Assembly: GCF_028994805.1 (NCBI RefSeq)
Contig: NZ_JAJQQP010000006.1
Coordinates: 186,001-250,000 of the forward strand
Length of the DNA: 64,000 nucleotides
DNA from: Promicromonospora iranensis
Lineage (GTDB): Bacteria; Actinomycetota; Actinomycetes; Actinomycetales; Cellulomonadaceae
Reading direction: 5' to 3'
This document shows, piece by piece, positions 49,137 through 58,391 of this stretch. Below the pieces are notes generated by a model. The model saw only the letters and a program-made list of their open reading frames with translations. It was not told the origin of the DNA and did not search any database. The translations under genes and the position numbers were made by a program. Every line of letters begins with the position of its first letter. Positions within the stretch are counted from its first letter, which is position 1.

Positions 49137-49822
49137 CGCTGCACCGCCAGTCGCTGGGACAGCCAGGTGGTCAGCACGCCGATCGGGATCACCAGGATCA
49201 CGTAGCCGAGGGCGAACATCGCGAAGATCCCCCAGAGGTAGTTGGGATTGAACTCGATCATCGTCTTCATCGTCGAGGCGGTCTCCCAGGAGACACTGGC
49301 CGCGGCGGCGACGGTGGAGTTCTTCAGCAGCGCGATCAGCGTGTTGCCGAGCGGCGCGATCGCGCCGCGAAACGCCTGAGGCAGGATGATGAGGCGCGCA
49401 GCAGGCAGGAACGACAGTCCGATCGCGCGTGCCGCCTCTGCCTGCCCGAGCGGAACGGTGTTCACGCCGGAGCGGATCGACTCGCACACGAACGCCGCGT
49501 GATAGACAGCCAGGCCGACGACCGCCAGGCGGAAGAAGTTGCTCTCGAACGTGTCGGCCAGCTGGAGCTGGAGTGCGGTCCACACACCCATCACCATGAA
49601 GGTCATGATGATCGTCAGCGGCGTGTTGCGGAGGATGTTCACGTACGTGGCACCGACCCACCGCAGCGACGCGATGGGGGAGATGCGCATCAGCGCGAGC
49701 ACGGTGCCGAGCACCAGGGCGATCAGCGCGCCCCAGAACGTCAGCTGGATGTTGGTCCAGAACGCCCCGAGCACGTCGTACCGCTCCACGAGCGAGCCGA
49801 GCCCGGACAGATAGTCGTTCAC
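49133..49822 (-). CDS. gluC: glutamate-type ABC transporter permease GluC
   Basis: 229 aa. LTFWGALIALVLGTVLALMR and YVNILRNTPLTIIMTFMVMG are the His/Glu/Gln/Arg/opine-family permease core, and the EAA loop reads EAARAIGLSFLPAARLIILP. About five membrane segments. ATG-type start at 49822 with an AAAGGTGACC-like site upstream. It is the second gene transcribed after gluB, but a strong hairpin lies between them; it overlaps gluD by four bases. Confidence 0.92.
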   Translation of the reverse strand: MNDYLSGLGSLVERYDVLGAFWTNIQLTFWGALIALVLGTVLALMRISPIASLRWVGATYVNILRNTPLTIIMTFMVMGVWTALQLQLADTFESNFFRLAVVGLAVYHAAFVCESIRSGVNTVPLGQAEAARAIGLSFLPAARLIILPQAFRGAIAPLGNTLIALLKNSTVAAAASVSWETASTMKTMIEFNPNYLWGIFAMFALGYVILVIPIGVLTTWLSQRLAVQR

Positions 49823-49908
49823 GGGTCACCTTTCGGGTGAGGTGCGCCCTTGGCAGGCGCACCCCGGTCGGTCAGGTCTCAGACGGCAGGAGTGCCGCCC
49901 CCTCAGCG

Positions 49909-49946
49909 AACGGGATCGCGCCTCGCACGGCAGGCGCGATCCCGTT
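49909..49946 (-). terminator. attenuating hairpin between gluB and gluC
   Basis: Perfect 15-base arms (AACGGGATCGCGCCT and complement) with an 8-base loop, in the 142-base gap between the binding-protein and permease genes. It likely lowers downstream expression so binding protein is made in excess over permease, a common arrangement for ABC importers. Confidence 0.6.
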
Positions 49947-49964
49947 TCACTACGAGTGGAGACG

Positions 49965-50813
49965 TCAGGCGCAAGCCTCCGGCGTCGGCGGGTTGAGGTC
50001 CGCGTTCGGCGTGTAGTCAGTACCTTCGGTGTTCGCGGCCACTGCGTCTTCCCACGCACCCTCGTCGATCATCTTGGTGATCGCTGCGTTGATGTCCTCG
50101 CACCGGTCGTCACCCTTGGGGAGGCCGACCCCGTAGTTCTCCTCCGAGAACGGGTTGCCGACGACCTTGAGGTTGCCGTCACCGTTGGCCGCCGCGAGAC
50201 CGGCGAGGATGATGTCGTCGGTCGTGACGGCGTCGACCTGGCCGGCGGAGAGGGCAGTCACGCACTCGGCGTAGCCCGGACGCTCCAGGAGCTGGACGCC
50301 CTCGGCGTAGTCGGTCTTGATCTTCTCTGCCGAGGTGGAGCCGGTGACCGAGCAGAGGTTCTTGCCCTCGAGGTCCTCCGGGCCGGTGATGTCGGTGTTG
50401 TCGGCGGCGACGAGGAGGTCCTGACCGGCGACGAAGTACGGGCCGGCGAAGTCGATGACCTCCTTGCGCTCGTCGGTGATCGAGTAGGTCGCGAAGATCA
50501 TGTCGACGTCACCGTTCTGGAGCATCGCCTCGCGGTTGGCCGAAGGCGTCTCCTTGAAGGTGATCTGGTCCTCGCTGTAGCCGAGCTCGTTCGCGACGTA
50601 CTTGGCGACGTCGACGTCAAAGCCCGTGTACTCGGCACCGTCCTGCAGGCCGAGGCCCGGCTGGTCGTACTTGATGCCGATGGTGATGCCTTCGCCGCCG
50701 GCCGCGGTCTCCTCGCCTTCCGACTCGCCCCCGACCTCGGCGCCGCCACAGGCAGAGAGTGTGAGAGTGGTCGCTGCCGCCATTGCCAGCAGCCCCATGG
50801 TGTGCTTACGCAT
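49965..50813 (-). CDS. gluB: glutamate-type ABC transporter substrate-binding lipoprotein
   Basis: 282 aa. Signal peptide with lipobox LSAC (Cys22), then a Gly/Glu-rich linker. GLGLQDGAEYTGFDVDVAKYVANELG is the SBP_bac_3 entry (G-x-x-G-F-D-V-D), and NREAMLQNGDVDMIFATYSITDERK plus VIDFAGPYFVAGQD is the binding-site stretch. Cys residues at about 155, 185 and 238 plus the C-terminal one could form disulphides. Binds glutamate or a related polar amino acid; ligand inferred from operon homology to C. glutamicum gluABCD. Confidence 0.92.
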   Translation of the reverse strand: MRKHTMGLLAMAAATTLTLSACGGAEVGGESEGEETAAGGEGITIGIKYDQPGLGLQDGAEYTGFDVDVAKYVANELGYSEDQITFKETPSANREAMLQNGDVDMIFATYSITDERKEVIDFAGPYFVAGQDLLVAADNTDITGPEDLEGKNLCSVTGSTSAEKIKTDYAEGVQLLERPGYAECVTALSAGQVDAVTTDDIILAGLAAANGDGNLKVVGNPFSEENYGVGLPKGDDRCEDINAAITKMIDEGAWEDAVAANTEGTDYTPNADLNPPTPEACA

Positions 50814-50872
50814 GATTCCCCTTCGGTAAGTGCGGGATCCGGTACGGAACCCTTGGCTCAGTCAGTGAAAGA

Positions 50873-51688
<816 letters not shown>

Positions 51689-51694
51689 CCCTTG

Positions 51695-51700
51695 AACCTA
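51695..51700 (-). promoter_or_regulatory. -10 element of gluABCD (leaderless type)
   Basis: TAGGTT on the minus strand, six bases before the gluA ATG. Confidence 0.5.
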
Positions 51701-51824
51701 ACGATCCGATGTTTCAAGGACCAAGTCGACGGGTCATCGGGGCACAACGTTTCGGTAACAGATGCCCGCTATGGCCCGCTCTGGTGGTGAAACTTCGTGG
51801 TTCGGCATGCCTCGACAGGGGTCG

Positions 51825-51830
51825 TAAAAT
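51825..51830 (+). promoter_or_regulatory. -10 element of miaB (leaderless type)
   Basis: TAAAAT ends seven bases before ATG 51838, supporting that start over the longer in-frame alternative, which would begin before the promoter. Confidence 0.55.
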
Positions 51831-51837
51831 CGTCGGG

Positions 51838-53496
51838 ATGTCCACGACCGCCCCCGCCCCAGCCCTGCCCGACGCCGCCGCGACCGACCGCTGGACCGAT
51901 CCAGCCGTCCACGACGAGGCTCCGGAGCAGCCGCAGCGTACCTATATGGTGCGCACGCTGGGCTGCCAGATGAACGTGCACGACTCCGAGCACATGGCCG
52001 GGATGCTCGAGGAGGCCGGCTACACCCGCGCGTCCAGCCAGGACGAGGCCGCGAACGCCGCCGACGTCGTGGTGATCAACACGTGCGCCGTGCGCGAGAA
52101 CGCCGCCAACAAGCTGTACGGGAACCTGGGCCAGCTCGCCAGCATCAAGGCGGCCCGGCCGGGTATGCAGATCGCCGTCGGCGGGTGCCTGGCCCAGAAG
52201 GACCGCGGCGACATCGTGGCGAAGGCGCCGTGGGTCGACGTCGTCTTCGGCACGCACAACCTCGACGCCCTGCCCGTGCTCCTGGAGCGCGCGCGGCACA
52301 ACGAGGCGGCGCAGGTCGAGATCGCGGAGTCCCTGCAGGTCTTCCCGTCCACGCTGCCGACCAAGCGCGAGTCCGTCTACGCCGGCTGGGTCAGCATCTC
52401 GGTGGGCTGCAACAACACGTGCACCTTCTGCATCGTGCCGCACCTGCGCGGCAAGGAGCGCGACCGTCGGCCGGGAGAGGTCCTCGCGGAGGTCGAGGCG
52501 CTCGTCGCCGCCGGCGCCATCGAGGTGACCCTGCTCGGCCAGAACGTGAACAGCTACGGCGTCGAGTTCGGCGACCGGGGGGCGTTCGCCAAGCTGCTGC
52601 GGGCCTGCGGCCGGATCGAGGGCCTGGAGCGGGTGCGGTTCACGTCCCCGCACCCCGCCGCGTTCACCGACGACGTCATCGCCGCCATGGCCGAGACCCC
52701 CAACGTGATGCCGCAACTGCACATGCCGCTGCAGTCCGGATCCGACCGGATCCTGCGCGCGATGCGCCGCTCGTACCGCTCGGAGAAGTTCCTGGGGATC
52801 CTCGACCGCGTGCGCGACGCGATGCCCGACGCCTCGATCACCACCGACATCATCGTCGGCTTCCCGGGTGAGACCGAGGAGGACTTCGCCGAGACGCTGC
52901 GCGTCGTCGAGGCGTCCCGGTTCAGCTCGGCCTTCAGCTTCCAGTACTCACCACGCCCGGGCACGCCCGCCGCGACGATGGCGGACCAGTTGCCCAAGGC
53001 GGTGGTGCAGGAGCGGTTCGAGCGCCTGCTGGCCCTGCAGGAGCGCATCGGCGCCGAGGAGGCCGACAAGCAGATCGGGCGCACGCTCGAGGTGCTCGTG
53101 TCCGAGGGCTCCGGCAAGAAGGACGGCGCCATGCACCGCCTCTCCGGGCGAGCGGAGGACAACCGGCTGGTGCACGTCGGCCTGCCTGCCCCGACGCTCG
53201 AGCTCACCGGCGCCCCGGCGAGCCTCGACGACCTGCGCCTGGCCGCCGTCGTTCCCGAAGGGCTGCCGCGACCCGGCGACATGGTGACCGTCACCGTGAC
53301 GAAGGCCGCCCCGCACCACCTGATCGCCGACCCCGTGTCCGCGGGGCCCCTCGTGGTGCGGCGCACCCGCTCCGGTGACGCGTGGGCGCAGCGTGAGAAG
53401 GTGCGCCTCGGCGGCGGGGAGGACACCCACTCCCACGGCACGCCGGCGCCGTCGGGCCCGGTCTCGCTGGGCCTGCCGGCCCTCCGCGGGAAGTAG
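51838..53496 (+). CDS. miaB: tRNA-2-methylthio-N6-dimethylallyladenosine synthase
   Basis: 552 aa. The N-terminal UPF0004 domain holds Cys43 (TLGCQMN), Cys83 (NTCAVRE) and Cys117 (GGCLAQK), ligands of the auxiliary iron-sulphur cluster. The radical SAM motif CNNTCTFC gives Cys191, Cys195 and Cys198. The C-terminal TRAM domain ([20 protein letters not shown]) is followed by a 70-residue extension. Methylthiolates i6A37 made by MiaA. ATG 51838 was chosen because a TAAAAT -10 sits just upstream. Stop lies in a shared inverted repeat. Confidence 0.96.
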   Translation: MSTTAPAPALPDAAATDRWTDPAVHDEAPEQPQRTYMVRTLGCQMNVHDSEHMAGMLEEAGYTRASSQDEAANAADVVVINTCAVRENAANKLYGNLGQLASIKAARPGMQIAVGGCLAQKDRGDIVAKAPWVDVVFGTHNLDALPVLLERARHNEAAQVEIAESLQVFPSTLPTKRESVYAGWVSISVGCNNTCTFCIVPHLRGKERDRRPGEVLAEVEALVAAGAIEVTLLGQNVNSYGVEFGDRGAFAKLLRACGRIEGLERVRFTSPHPAAFTDDVIAAMAETPNVMPQLHMPLQSGSDRILRAMRRSYRSEKFLGILDRVRDAMPDASITTDIIVGFPGETEEDFAETLRVVEASRFSSAFSFQYSPRPGTPAATMADQLPKAVVQERFERLLALQERIGAEEADKQIGRTLEVLVSEGSGKKDGAMHRLSGRAEDNRLVHVGLPAPTLELTGAPASLDDLRLAAVVPEGLPRPGDMVTVTVTKAAPHHLIADPVSAGPLVVRRTRSGDAWAQREKVRLGGGEDTHSHGTPAPSGPVSLGLPALRGK

Positions 53497-53537
53497 GACC
53501 GCGGGAGCGGGACCAGGGTCCTACTTCGGTCCTACTT
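53491..53537. terminator. shared bidirectional terminator containing both stop codons
   Basis: AAGTAGGACC (53491-53500) is complementary to GGTCCTACTT at 53517-53526 and again at 53528-53537. The left arm holds the miaB TAG and the last right arm the stop codon of the minus-strand YbjN gene, so each gene ends with AAGTAG and the two 3' ends fold together. Confidence 0.6.
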
Positions 53538-54116
53538 CGCGGTGTCGCCCGGCTCCGCGTCCGGACCCGGTTCGGTGTCCGACGGCGGGGCGAGCGAGGC
53601 GACCGTCGAGAAGAACTGGCTGGCCGTGACCAGGCCGCACGAGACCGTCTGGGCGAGCTGGTCGTCCGTGGCGCCGTGCTCGAAGTCCACCGACACCTCG
53701 GCGTACAGGGCGAGCCCTGCCGCCTCCTCGCGCGTGTAGACCTTGGGCCAGATGCGCTCGCGGTTCCAGTCGTTGGCGGCCTGCAGCACAGCGAGGCGCG
53801 CCCCGCCGGGCAGCGTGCCCGCCCAGCGGCCGCGCACCTGCAGGATCTCGTCGTGCTCGCCGAGCAGCAGGAACCAGAACCGGTTGCCGTCCCAGGTGCC
53901 GGTGACGTCGCCGTCGTCGTCGATGCGGAACCGGTAGCCGCGCCGCGAGAGGTCGTCGCCGACACGCTGCGTGCTCAGCGGCCGGGGCTTCTCGACCTGG
54001 ACGTTGGCGATGGTCCGGGTCTGCATGCCCGGGGAACGCCGGGCCGCCGCCGGGCGCGGGTTCAGCAGTCGTGCGAGCCAGCGGCTGGCGCCGCCCCCGC
54101 CGGGTGCGCGGCTCAT
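53532..54116 (-). CDS. YbjN domain-containing protein
   Basis: 194 aa from ATG 54116, which overlaps the stop of the upstream paralogue (ATGA). The N-terminal 45 residues are Pro/Arg/Gly-rich; then DDLSRRGYRFRIDDDGDVTG and WFLLLGEHDEILQVRGRWAG are the YbjN domain, with VLQAANDWNRERIWPKVYTR and the acidic C-terminus PPSDTEPGPDAEPGD. YbjN folds resemble type III chaperones; molecular function is not established. Tandem paralogue of the next gene, both between miaB and miaA. Confidence 0.82.
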   Translation of the reverse strand: MSRAPGGGGASRWLARLLNPRPAAARRSPGMQTRTIANVQVEKPRPLSTQRVGDDLSRRGYRFRIDDDGDVTGTWDGNRFWFLLLGEHDEILQVRGRWAGTLPGGARLAVLQAANDWNRERIWPKVYTREEAAGLALYAEVSVDFEHGATDDQLAQTVSCGLVTASQFFSTVASLAPPSDTEPGPDAEPGDTAK

Positions 54117-54712
54117 GGCGCAGACCTCAGCGGGTCGGGGAACGTCTCGTCGAGGTGCTCGAAGAACATGGAGCCGGTCGTCAGCCCGCACTGCAGGAGC
54201 TGGTCCAGCTGGTCCTCGGTGACACCGTGCTCCAGGTCGACGGTGACCTCGGTGTAGACGAGCACCGCTCCGTTGTCGCGGACCCGGACGTACGTCTTGG
54301 GCCAGATGCGCTCGGCGTTCCACTCGTTGCAGAGCTCGAGGATCTCCTCGAGCCGCTCGATGGTGAGGTCGCGGTGCCACTGCCCGCGTACCTGCAGCAC
54401 CTCGGAGCTCTCGCCGACCATCAGGAAGTAGAACAGCCAGCCGTGCCACAGCCCGCCGACGTCGCCCTCCGAGTCCACGAAATAGCTGAACCCGTTCTCA
54501 CCCAGCCACTCGACCACGCGGTCGCGCGTCAACGGCTCAGGGATGGAGGAGGGATCGTCGAGACCGCCCGTCAGCTCTCGAAGCAGAACGCCTTCGACCT
54601 GTGCCCGCAGCTCGTCATCGTCGAGTTCCCTGGGCTCGGGCTGTTGCGGGCCGGTGGCCGCACGGTCGCCGTCGCCCGCCGTGTTCCGGCGTCGTGACCC
54701 GAAGAACCTCAC
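54113..54712 (-). CDS. YbjN domain-containing protein
   Basis: 199 aa. DRVVEWLGENGFSYFVDSEGDVGGLW, YFLMVGESSEVLQVRGQWHR and CNEWNAERIWPKTYVRVRD parallel the downstream paralogue (RIWPK and LQVRG shared), at about 35-40% identity by eye. GTG start at 54710-54712, with TACTGT six bases upstream, so leaderless. Role unknown; the two proteins may work as a heteromer. Confidence 0.82.
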   Translation of the reverse strand: MRFFGSRRRNTAGDGDRAATGPQQPEPRELDDDELRAQVEGVLLRELTGGLDDPSSIPEPLTRDRVVEWLGENGFSYFVDSEGDVGGLWHGWLFYFLMVGESSEVLQVRGQWHRDLTIERLEEILELCNEWNAERIWPKTYVRVRDNGAVLVYTEVTVDLEHGVTEDQLDQLLQCGLTTGSMFFEHLDETFPDPLRSAP

Positions 54713-54718
54713 CTGCCC

Positions 54719-54724
54719 ACAGTA
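54719..54724 (-). promoter_or_regulatory. -10 element of the YbjN pair (leaderless type)
   Basis: TACTGT on the minus strand, six bases before the GTG at 54710-54712. Confidence 0.5.
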
Positions 54725-54823
54725 CCCGCCAGACCCCTGACCTCGCTGCGTCGATCGCGTGAGAAAGGGGTGGAATCTCCCGGGAACGGCTTGAGGCCGG
54801 GCCTCCTGCTAGTTTCATGGATC

Positions 54824-55435
54824 GTGCGCGCCGTCATCCTGCCTGCGACCCCCCTGCTTCTCGACGGGGTGGCCCCTGGCCTGCGGCGGGACCCGTTGGC
54901 GCCGGTTCGTGCCGCGGTCCGCGCCGCCCTGGCCGAGCTCACGGCCGAGCTCACCTCCGGCGGCGGGCTGCCGTCGGTCCTCGCCCACGGCCCGGCGCTC
55001 CGGCAGGGCCGGCTGCGGCCCTCGCTGGCGGGGTCCGGCATCAGTGACCGCTGGTTGCCGGATGCCTCGACGGGACGGCTCACCCCGGCGCCCGACGACG
55101 GCCTGCCGCCTGCCGGGACCGGTGCGTCGGTGGCCCTGCTCGCGCTCGCGGAGGTGCTGGGTGCGCGGACCGCCGACGTCGAGACGCTGGAGGTACCGCC
55201 GCACGGCGCGGTGCTGGACGAGCGCGCGGCCGGCCTGCTCCGCCGCACCGACGGCCTGGTCGTCGCGGGCGGGGGAGCGCCCGGTGGGCCGGACAGCAGC
55301 CCCGGCGCGCTCACGGACGGGCTGCGGGCGGCACTGCGGGCGGCGGGGGCGGACGGGTGGACCGCGGACGTCCAAGTCTTCGAGGTGTCCCACGACCACC
55401 TGCCCCCGGAGTACCGGGTGACGATCCTGTCGTGA
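54824..55435 (+). CDS. class III extradiol dioxygenase-like protein
   Basis: 203 aa from GTG 54824 (VRAVILPATPLLLDGVAPG), which has TAGTTT eight bases upstream; a frame start at 54770 would add 18 unlikely residues. Ala/Gly/Asp-rich; the fold of LigB-like subunit-B proteins is suggested by VVAGGGAPGGPDSSPGAL and EVSHDHLPPEYRVTIL, but metal His/Glu are not evident. Homologous to mycobacterial Rv2728c, which lies at the same place between miaB and miaA. Function unknown. Confidence 0.7.
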   Translation: MRAVILPATPLLLDGVAPGLRRDPLAPVRAAVRAALAELTAELTSGGGLPSVLAHGPALRQGRLRPSLAGSGISDRWLPDASTGRLTPAPDDGLPPAGTGASVALLALAEVLGARTADVETLEVPPHGAVLDERAAGLLRRTDGLVVAGGGAPGGPDSSPGALTDGLRAALRAAGADGWTADVQVFEVSHDHLPPEYRVTILS

Positions 55436-55491
55436 TGCCGACAGGCGCCGACGTCCCGCCCGACCGCAAGGAGGTCGCGGGAGGCGACCCG

Positions 55492-55497
55492 TAAGGT
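55492..55497 (+). promoter_or_regulatory. -10 element of miaA (leaderless type)
   Basis: TAAGGT ends six bases before GTG 55504. Confidence 0.5.
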
Positions 55498-55503
55498 GGC
55501 CGC

Positions 55504-56523
55504 GTGATAGTCGTCGCCGTCGTGGGTCCCACCGCCACCGGGAAGTCGGACCTCGCGCTCGACCTCGCCGAGGCGCTGGGTACCCCAGAGTCCGGTACCG
55601 CAGGGTCCGGCACCGCAGAGACCCGTCCCGCGGAGATCGTCAACGCCGACGCCTTCCAGCTCTACCGCGGCATGGACGTCGGTACGGCCAAGGTGCCGCC
55701 GGCCGAGCGGCGGGGGATCACGCACCACCAGCTCGACGTGCTGGACCCGTCCCAGGACGCCTCGGTGGCCCGTTATCAGGAGTCGGGGCGCGCCGACCTG
55801 GACGCGATCGCCGGGCGGGGGGCGCGCGCCGTCGTCGTGGGCGGCTCCGGGCTCTACGTGCGGGCGCTGCTCGACGCCATGGACTTCCCGGGCACCGACC
55901 CGGAGATCCGGGCCCGGCTCGAGGCGCGCGCCGAGGCCGAGGGCCGCCGCGCCCTGCACGCCGAGCTCTCCGGCCTGGACCCGCAGGCCGCGACAAGCAT
56001 CGGGCCGCACAACACCCGCCGCATCGTGCGAGCGCTGGAGGTCATCGAGATCACCGGCCGCCCCTACACGGCCAACCTGCCCCGGCAGGAGTACGTGCGG
56101 CCCGCCGTACAGATCGGCCTCGACTGCTCCCGAGAGGTGCTGGACGCGCGCGTCGCGTCGCGCGTGGACCGCATGTGGGAGGCCGGTCTGGTCGACGAGG
56201 TGCGGTCCCTGGCGAGCCCTGAGCAGGGCGGGACGGGGGCCGGCCTGGGCGTCACCGCCGTCCGCGCCGTCGGCTACGCGGAGGTGCTCGCCTGGTGGCG
56301 TGGCGAGACCACCGAGGCGGAGGCGCGGGAGGCCATCACCGCGAACACCCGGCGGCTGGCGCGCAAGCAGATGGGCTGGTTCGGGCGCGACCCGCGCGTG
56401 CACTGGCTGGACGCGGCCGCCCCCGACCTGCTCGACGCGGCCCTCGCGATCGTCGCCGACGCCGACGCCGACGCCTTGCCGCTTGCGGGGACCGAGCCCG
56501 TGCGCCGTAGCCTGGGGTCATGA
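55504..56523 (+). CDS. miaA: tRNA dimethylallyltransferase
   Basis: 339 aa. P-loop GPTATGKS (8-15), NADAFQLYRGMDVGTAK (usually NADSMQVYRGMDIGTAK; the Phe-Gln-Leu variant is unusual), HHQLDVLDPSQDASVARYQ and GGSGLYVRALLD, then R-x-x-R-A-L-E of NTRRIVRALEVIE, and RVDRMWEAGLVDEV. Isopentenylates A37 of tRNAs before MiaB. Between the P-loop and NADAF an insertion of three repeated pentapeptides (GTPES-GTAGS-GTAET) occurs. Overlaps dapF by four bases. Confidence 0.96.
   Translation: MIVVAVVGPTATGKSDLALDLAEALGTPESGTAGSGTAETRPAEIVNADAFQLYRGMDVGTAKVPPAERRGITHHQLDVLDPSQDASVARYQESGRADLDAIAGRGARAVVVGGSGLYVRALLDAMDFPGTDPEIRARLEARAEAEGRRALHAELSGLDPQAATSIGPHNTRRIVRALEVIEITGRPYTANLPRQEYVRPAVQIGLDCSREVLDARVASRVDRMWEAGLVDEVRSLASPEQGGTGAGLGVTAVRAVGYAEVLAWWRGETTEAEAREAITANTRRLARKQMGWFGRDPRVHWLDAAAPDLLDAALAIVADADADALPLAGTEPVRRSLGS
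55579..55623 (+). repeat. three 15-base tandem repeats inside miaA
   Basis: In-frame units encoding GTPES, GTAGS and GTAET; bases differ at a few positions. They lengthen the loop between the P-loop helix and the NAD-like motif without breaking the frame. Confidence 0.7.
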
Positions 56524-57485
56524 CGCAGCCCGCGACCAGCTCTGTGCCCTCCGCCCCGACGCCCGACACCCTCGCCTTCACCAAGGGACACGGCACGCAG
56601 AACGACTTCGTGCTGATCGCGGACCCCGAGGGAGTGCTCGAGCTCGGACCGCAGGAGGTGCGCAGGCTGGCCGACCGGCGCAGCGGCGTCGGCGGCGACG
56701 GCGTGATCCGGCTCGCCCCGACCGCGGCGCTCGCCCGCGCCGGCGAGCAGGCCGCCCAGGACGCCCTCGCCGAGGACCCGACGGCCGAGTGGTTCATGGA
56801 CTACCGCAACTCCGACGGCTCCGTGGCCGAGATGTGCGGCAACGGCGTCCGGGTCTTCGCGGCCTTCGCCGAGCAGCAAGGGCTCGCCGACCTGTCCGCC
56901 GGCCCGCTCAGCCTCGGCACGCGTGCCGGCGTCAAGCGGGTCACCAAGGAGCCCGGCGGCTGGTACGCCGTCGACATGGGGCCCTGGTTCCTGCCCGGCG
57001 GCGAGTCCGCCGCGGCCGACGGGTACGATGCCGCGGTCGCGGTCCACGGATGGACCGCGCCCCGCCCCGCCCTGAGCGTGGACCTCGGCAACCCGCACAC
57101 GGTCGTCGCCCTTGCGAGCCTCGACGAGCTGGAGTCCCTCGAGCTCTTCCACGCCCCCGAGGTCGCGCCCCTGCCCCCGCGGGGCACCAACGTCGAGCTC
57201 GTGGTGCCGCTCGGCGAGGAGGAGGGCCCGGACGGCGTCGTCGGCCGCCTCCGCATGCGGGTGCACGAGCGCGGTGTGGGCGAGACGCCGTCGTGCGGCA
57301 CGGGCGCCTGCGCCGCGGCGCTCGCGGTCCGGACCTGGCAGGCAGGGTCGTCCGGCGCCGGCGCGCCCGACACGTGGATCGTCGAGGTGCCCGGCGGCGA
57401 GGTGCGGGTGCGGCTCCTGCCCAGCGGCAACGTCGAGCTGGCGGGCCCTGCGGCGCTGGTCTACTCCGGGCAGGTCGCTCGCTAG
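56520..57485 (+). CDS. dapF: diaminopimelate epimerase
   Basis: 321 aa. Both halves are present: FTKGHGTQNDFVLI, MDYRNSDGSVAEMCGNGVRV with the active-site Cys106, DLGNPHTVV, and GVGETPSCGTGACAAAL with Cys259. Interconverts LL- and meso-diaminopimelate for peptidoglycan and lysine. A roughly 20-residue N-terminal extension and ProAla insertions make it slightly long. ATG overlaps the miaA stop (ATGA). Convergent with the RsmC-like gene. Confidence 0.96.
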   Translation: MTQPATSSVPSAPTPDTLAFTKGHGTQNDFVLIADPEGVLELGPQEVRRLADRRSGVGGDGVIRLAPTAALARAGEQAAQDALAEDPTAEWFMDYRNSDGSVAEMCGNGVRVFAAFAEQQGLADLSAGPLSLGTRAGVKRVTKEPGGWYAVDMGPWFLPGGESAAADGYDAAVAVHGWTAPRPALSVDLGNPHTVVALASLDELESLELFHAPEVAPLPPRGTNVELVVPLGEEEGPDGVVGRLRMRVHERGVGETPSCGTGACAAALAVRTWQAGSSGAGAPDTWIVEVPGGEVRVRLLPSGNVELAGPAALVYSGQVAR

Positions 57486-57499
57486 GGTGCCTGCGGCGC

Positions 57500-57518
57500 G
57501 CAGCTCCGAGCGAGCTGC
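57500..57518. terminator. short hairpin after dapF
   Basis: GCAGCTC and GAGCTGC (7-base arms, 5-base loop) in the gap between convergent dapF and the methyltransferase gene. Weak. Confidence 0.35.
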
Positions 57519-57552
57519 CCGGTCGGGGGAGAGGCGCGGCGGGCGTGCGGCG

Positions 57553-58152
57553 TCAGCCCGCCACGCGCAGGATGCGGAACCCCTTGGACGACGCCTCCCG
57601 GGCGACCTGCAGCCCGAGCGTGTCGGTGATCCAGCGCGCCAGCGAGTCGGATCCCAGGTTCTTCTGCACGACGAGCCAGGCCTCGGCGCCGTCCGCGAGC
57701 CGGGGGAGCCAGCGCGTGAGGAGGTCGTGGAGTGCCTGCTTGCCGACCCGGATCGGCGGGTTGGACCAGCACGCGTCGAACTCGAGGTCCGCAGGCACCT
57801 CGTCCGGCAGGGCCGCCCGGACGTTGCCCAGGCCGAGCCGCTCGGCGTTGCGACGCACCAGGTCGAGGGCGCGTTCGTTGACGTCGACGGCCCACACGGT
57901 GGCGTGCGGTGCCTCCAGCGCGAGGGAGATCGTGATGGGCCCCCAGCCGCACCCCAGGTCGAGCAGGTTGCCCGACGGCGGGGGCGTGGGCACGCCGTTC
58001 AGCAGCACCGCGGTGCCCTTGTCGACCCCGCTGGGCGAGAAGACTCCCGGTGCCACCTCGACCTCCAGCTCCCGACCGGCGAGGTGGACGGTGCGGGTGC
58101 GGCGCTCGTCGTCCGAGGCGGGCTGCGCGGTGAAGTAGTGGTCGGTGGACAC
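57553..58152 (-). CDS. RsmC-like class I methyltransferase
   Basis: 199 aa. Motif I LLDLGCGWGPITISLA, acidic AVDVNERAL and the catalytic motif SNPPI (for N-methylation of a base), with KQALHDLLTRWLPRLADGAE before a VVQKNLG strand. The N-terminus (HYFTAQPASDDERRTRTV) and total length match single-domain RsmC/RlmG-related proteins, so a guanine-N2 rRNA modification is plausible. GTG start with TAGGAT six bases upstream. Often found next to hflX in actinobacteria. Confidence 0.87.
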   Translation of the reverse strand: MSTDHYFTAQPASDDERRTRTVHLAGRELEVEVAPGVFSPSGVDKGTAVLLNGVPTPPPSGNLLDLGCGWGPITISLALEAPHATVWAVDVNERALDLVRRNAERLGLGNVRAALPDEVPADLEFDACWSNPPIRVGKQALHDLLTRWLPRLADGAEAWLVVQKNLGSDSLARWITDTLGLQVAREASSKGFRILRVAG

Positions 58153-58158
58153 CGCACG

Positions 58159-58164
58159 ATCCTA
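58159..58164 (-). promoter_or_regulatory. -10 element of the RsmC-like gene (leaderless type)
   Basis: TAGGAT on the minus strand, six bases before the GTG. The 239-base gap upstream (58153-58391) shows nothing else convincing. Confidence 0.45.
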
Positions 58165-58391
58165 GGCGCTTGCCGGGCAGGACGACCGGTGCGAGCCTTC
58201 CGCCACGGAGATCGTGCCGGTGTCACTCCCACGGGCCGGACCCAGGCGTACCGGCCGGTGCCGAGACCCACTCCTTTCGACCAGCGGTGGAGCCACTCGT
58301 CGAGGTCCCGCAGCACGGCGGGCTCGCGGAGCCCGGTGAGGTACCTCTCGTGGGACCTGACGACCTCCGGGGCCAGACCGCGCTGCCTGAC

